A stretch of 64,000 nucleotides of DNA. It comes from Silene conica. Taxonomy: Eukaryota; Streptophyta; Magnoliopsida; Caryophyllales; Caryophyllaceae. The translations under genes and the position numbers were made by a program. The first letter of the stretch is position 1, and each line of letters opens with the position of its first letter. Below, in pieces: positions 61,023 through 64,000 of the stretch. Below the pieces are notes generated by a model. It was not told the DNA's origin and did not search any database. It saw nothing but the letters and a program-made list of their open reading frames with translations. The DNA lies in NCBI GenBank assembly GCA_029255685.2, contig CM055314.2, positions 39,500,790 to 39,564,789 on the forward strand. The letters are read 5' to 3'.

Positions 61023-64000
61023 TTACACATTGGGTAAACTCTTAAGACCCATAGAACGAGCATGAGAATCATGCTTAGCTTGCGACAAGGGTTTGGTTAA
61101 AGGATCAGCCACATTATCGTCTGTCCCAACCTTACATATCGCTATTTCCTTCCTATCAATGAAATCCCGTATTACATGATATTTTCTTGGTACATGTCTA
61201 GACTTATTACTAGACTTCGGCTCCTTAGCCTGAAAGACAGCACCACTGTTATCACAGTACAGGGTGATAGGATCTTCAGCATTTGGAACTACCCTTAGTC
61301 CCTCGATAAATTGCCTTATCCATACTGCCTCTTTAGCAGCTTCTGATGCTGCAATGTACTCTGCTTCCGTTGTAGAATCCGCAACGACTAGTTCTTTGAA
61401 GCTCTTCCAACTAATGGCACCACCATTCAAGATAAAGACAAATCCAGCCTGGGATTTAAAATCGTCTTTATCTGTTTGGAAGCTTGCATCTGTGTAACCC
61501 TTTTACACACAAATCTTCTTCCCCTCCAAACACTAAGTATGAATCCTTAGTTCTTCTTAAGTACTTAAGGATGTTCTTGACAGCAATCCAGTGACTTTCA
61601 CCTGGATTTGCTTGATATCTACTAGTTATGCTCAAAGCATACGAGACATCAGGACGAGTGCATATCATGGCGTACATGATAGATCCCACGGCGGAAGCAT
61701 AAGGGATCGTTTTCATGCGTTCAACATCTCTGGGCTCTGTGGGAGATTGAGACTTTCTCAATATAATGCCACTTCCCATGGGGATAAACCCTCTCTTGGA
61801 ATTTCCCATGCTGAACCGTCGAAGAATCTTATCGATGTAAGGTTCTTGACTTAGTGCCAATATCCTCTTGGATCTATCTCTATAGATCCGGATACCTAAT
61901 ATGCATTGTGCATTTCCTAGATCTTTCATCTGAAAATGGTTACCTAACCATCCTTTCACTGATGAAAGCATTGGAACATCATTTCCAATGAGCAGTATGT
62001 CATCCACATACAAGATCAGGAATACAACATTGCTCCCACTGAACTTCATATATAGACAAGGTTCCTCGACACTTCGAGTGAAACCATTTTCTTTTATGAC
62101 TTCATTGAAGCGATGATTCCAACTCCTTGATGCTTGCTTAAGACCATAGATGGACTTCTTAAGCTTGCATACCTTGTTAGGATTTTTAGGATCTTCAAAA
62201 CCTTCGGGTTGTATCATATACACATCCTCCTTTAAATACCCATTTAAGAAGGCGGTTTTGACATCCATTTGCCACACTTCATAGTCATGAAATGCGGCAA
62301 TCGCTAACATTATCCTAATGGATCTTAGCATGGCTACCGGAGCAAAGGTTTCATCATAATGAAGACCTTGGACTTGGGAAAAACCCTTAGCTACTAGCCT
62401 AGCTTTATAGACATCATCATGTCCTTCTATGCCATTCTTCACCTTGAAGATCCACTTGCATTGGAGAGGTCTCATCTCCTTAGTCAAGTCTACCAAGTCC
62501 CATACTTGGTTTTGATGCATAGAATCCATCTCGGATACCATGGCCTCATGCCATTTTATGGAGTCGGGACTAGAGATTGCAGCTTTGTAAGTGGTAGGCT
62601 CGTCACTTTCCAAAAGTAAAACGTCCAGGCTACCATCTTCCTCAATAAGTCCAACATACCTATCAGGTTGATGTGGGACCCTACTCGACCTCCTAGGTGG
62701 AATAGGTACCGAAGTGGATGAAGAAGGAACATCTTCTTCAGTCTCAGCTTCAGTTTGTGGCTCTTGAACTTCTCGAACTTCATTAAGTTCAAAATTTCTC
62801 CCACTCTGTCTCTTAGAAATAAACTCCTTTTCTAAGAAGACAGCCTCAGAAGACACAAACACTTTGTTTTCTTGAGGTTTGTAAAAGTGGTAGCCACGAG
62901 AGGTGGTTGGATAACCAACAAATATGCATTTTTCGGATCTTGGTGCGAGTTTGTCATCGTTTTTCGATTTGACATAAGCATCGCACCCCCATATCTTCAT
63001 ATAGGATAAGTTAGGAACCTTTCCTTTCCACATCTCATATGGAGTCTTATCGGTCGCTTTCGTTGGACTATTGTTCAACGATTTGATGGCGGTGAGGATC
63101 GCAAATCCCCAAAATGAATTGGGTAAATTAGTTTGGCTCATCATTGATCGGACCATATCCAATAAGGTTCGATTCCTCCTTTCAGCCACACCATTAAGTT
63201 GTGGTGTTCCTGGAGGTGAAAGTTGTGACACAATGCCACATTCCTTTAGATGTGAATCAAATTCATTACTAAGATATTCTCCACCACGATCGGATCGTAA
63301 TGTTTTAATCTTCTTATCGAGTTGGTTCTCTACTTCATTCTGAAATTCTTTAAATTTCGTGAAGGCTTCACTCTTATGCTTCATTAAGTAGATATACCCA
63401 TACCTACTTAAATCATCGGTGAAGGTGATGAAATAGTCATAGTTGCCTCTAGCGGTGATAGATAATGGTCCGCATACATCCGTATGTATAAGTCCCAACA
63501 ACTCACTTGCCCGTGTCCCTTTACCACTAAAGGGGTTACGAGTCATCTTTCCTAGAAGGCAAGCCTCGCATGTACCATAAGATTCATATTCGAATGGTTT
63601 GATTATGTTGGTCTTTACCAATCTTTTAATGCGATTTTCATTTATGTGACCAAGTCGACAATGCCAAACATATGATTCATTTGGATCATTTGTTTTAATT
63701 CTTTTGTTATTGACGTTGTAGACATTATTAGACGAGTCGGAAGTTTCCAAAACATAAATTCCATTAATAGAATTGGCACGGCCAACTACCATGTCATTCT
63801 TTGAAATTACACAACAATTGTTTTTAATGGAAAAATCATATCCTTCAATGTCTAACATTGCGACAGAAATAATGTTTTTGGAAAGAGACGGTACAAAATA
63901 ACAATTATTGAGTTTGAGCTCATATCCACTCGTCAAGGCAAGAGTGCAAGTTCCTTTTGAAGTGGCCGCTACCCGAGCTCCATTTCCAAGTCGGAGATCC
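61023..64000 (-). pseudogene. pol: Copia D pol: integrase, RT, RNase H, one frameshift, 5' end outside window
   Basis: Open from the window edge (DLRLGNGARVAATSKGT) through CYFVPSLSKNIISV, the pre-integrase region WHCRLGHINENRI...CEACLLGKMTRNPF, the integrase core HTDVCGPLS, LRSDRGGEYLSNEF, PQLNGVAERRNRT, then RT WKVKNGIEGHDDV-type region, [18 protein letters not shown] and LYVDDILLIGNDV, to the start of RNase H. At about 61501 an extra A (Copia B has AAAGGG, here AAAAGGG) shifts the frame; RNase H resumes as GGAISWKSFKELVVADSTTEAEYIAAS and ends at 61023. One base therefore separates this copy from an open pol. Confidence 0.9.

Larger units (their letters stand above)
59065..64000 (-). mobile_element. 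Copia D: 3' half of a minus-strand copia element, continues past window
   Basis: 3' LTR 59065-60230, purine tract, 3' untranslated region and pol in reverse order on the plus strand. It is the same family as Copia B, with nearly full pol. Gag, the front of pol and the 5' LTR are outside the window. Confidence 0.92.

Overview
This window is repeat-dense plant nuclear DNA, most likely from a flowering plant with a large genome. Every large unit recognised is a transposable element: Ty1/copia and Ty3/gypsy (chromovirus) LTR retrotransposons, two TRIMs, a CACTA DNA transposon, a Helitron remnant and an L1-type LINE. No ordinary host gene, rRNA, tRNA gene or CRISPR was found. One anonymous ORF (7629-8336) is the only candidate for non-transposon coding sequence. 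The species cannot be fixed from the sequence.

Layout, left to right. (1) 1-7628: Copia A, a non-autonomous element holding only a broken gag. (2) 7629-8447: an old substrate with an anonymous ORF. (3) 8448-22328: Gypsy A, a Tekay/Del-like chromovirus with 5-bp target duplication GGCGT. Its 5' LTR is split by a 4.2-kb CACTA element (9480-13686, duplication TAA), and the intact 3' LTR gives the exact empty site. (4) 22334-25712 and 40709-41163: the Rep part of a decayed Helitron, split by Copia B (25713-40703). Copia B is itself split by a nearly intact SIRE-like copia, Copia C (26960-36589, duplication TGTAT). (5) 41165-41590: an inverted fragment of a Copia A-like leader. (6) 41591-57476: a minus-strand LINE cut into pieces by Gypsy B plus TRIM 1 (44416-55705), TRIM 2 (56108-56701, duplication GTAAT) and Gypsy C (from 57477). 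(7) 59065-64000: Copia D, minus strand, inserted in the Gypsy C LTR and running off the window.

The order of events can be read from the nesting. It agrees with rough by-eye LTR differences: Copia B about 20 in 1146 bp, Gypsy A about 1 percent, Gypsy B about 15 in 2611 bp, Copia C about 4 in 1.48 kb. The only long uninterrupted polyprotein is that of Copia C. Gypsy A and Gypsy B each carry only one or two in-frame stops.

The least expected results are a six-exon gene in the CACTA element whose reading frame is preserved across every GT-AG junction (373 codons, plant Transposase_24 type), and a TRIM-plus-gypsy pair that shares one outer target duplication (AAAGG). Two further results are a duplicated hairpin-plus-polypurine module downstream of pol in both gypsy elements, and a 3' untranslated block shared by three copia elements that do not share coding capacity. 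None of these is proof of a new biological system.
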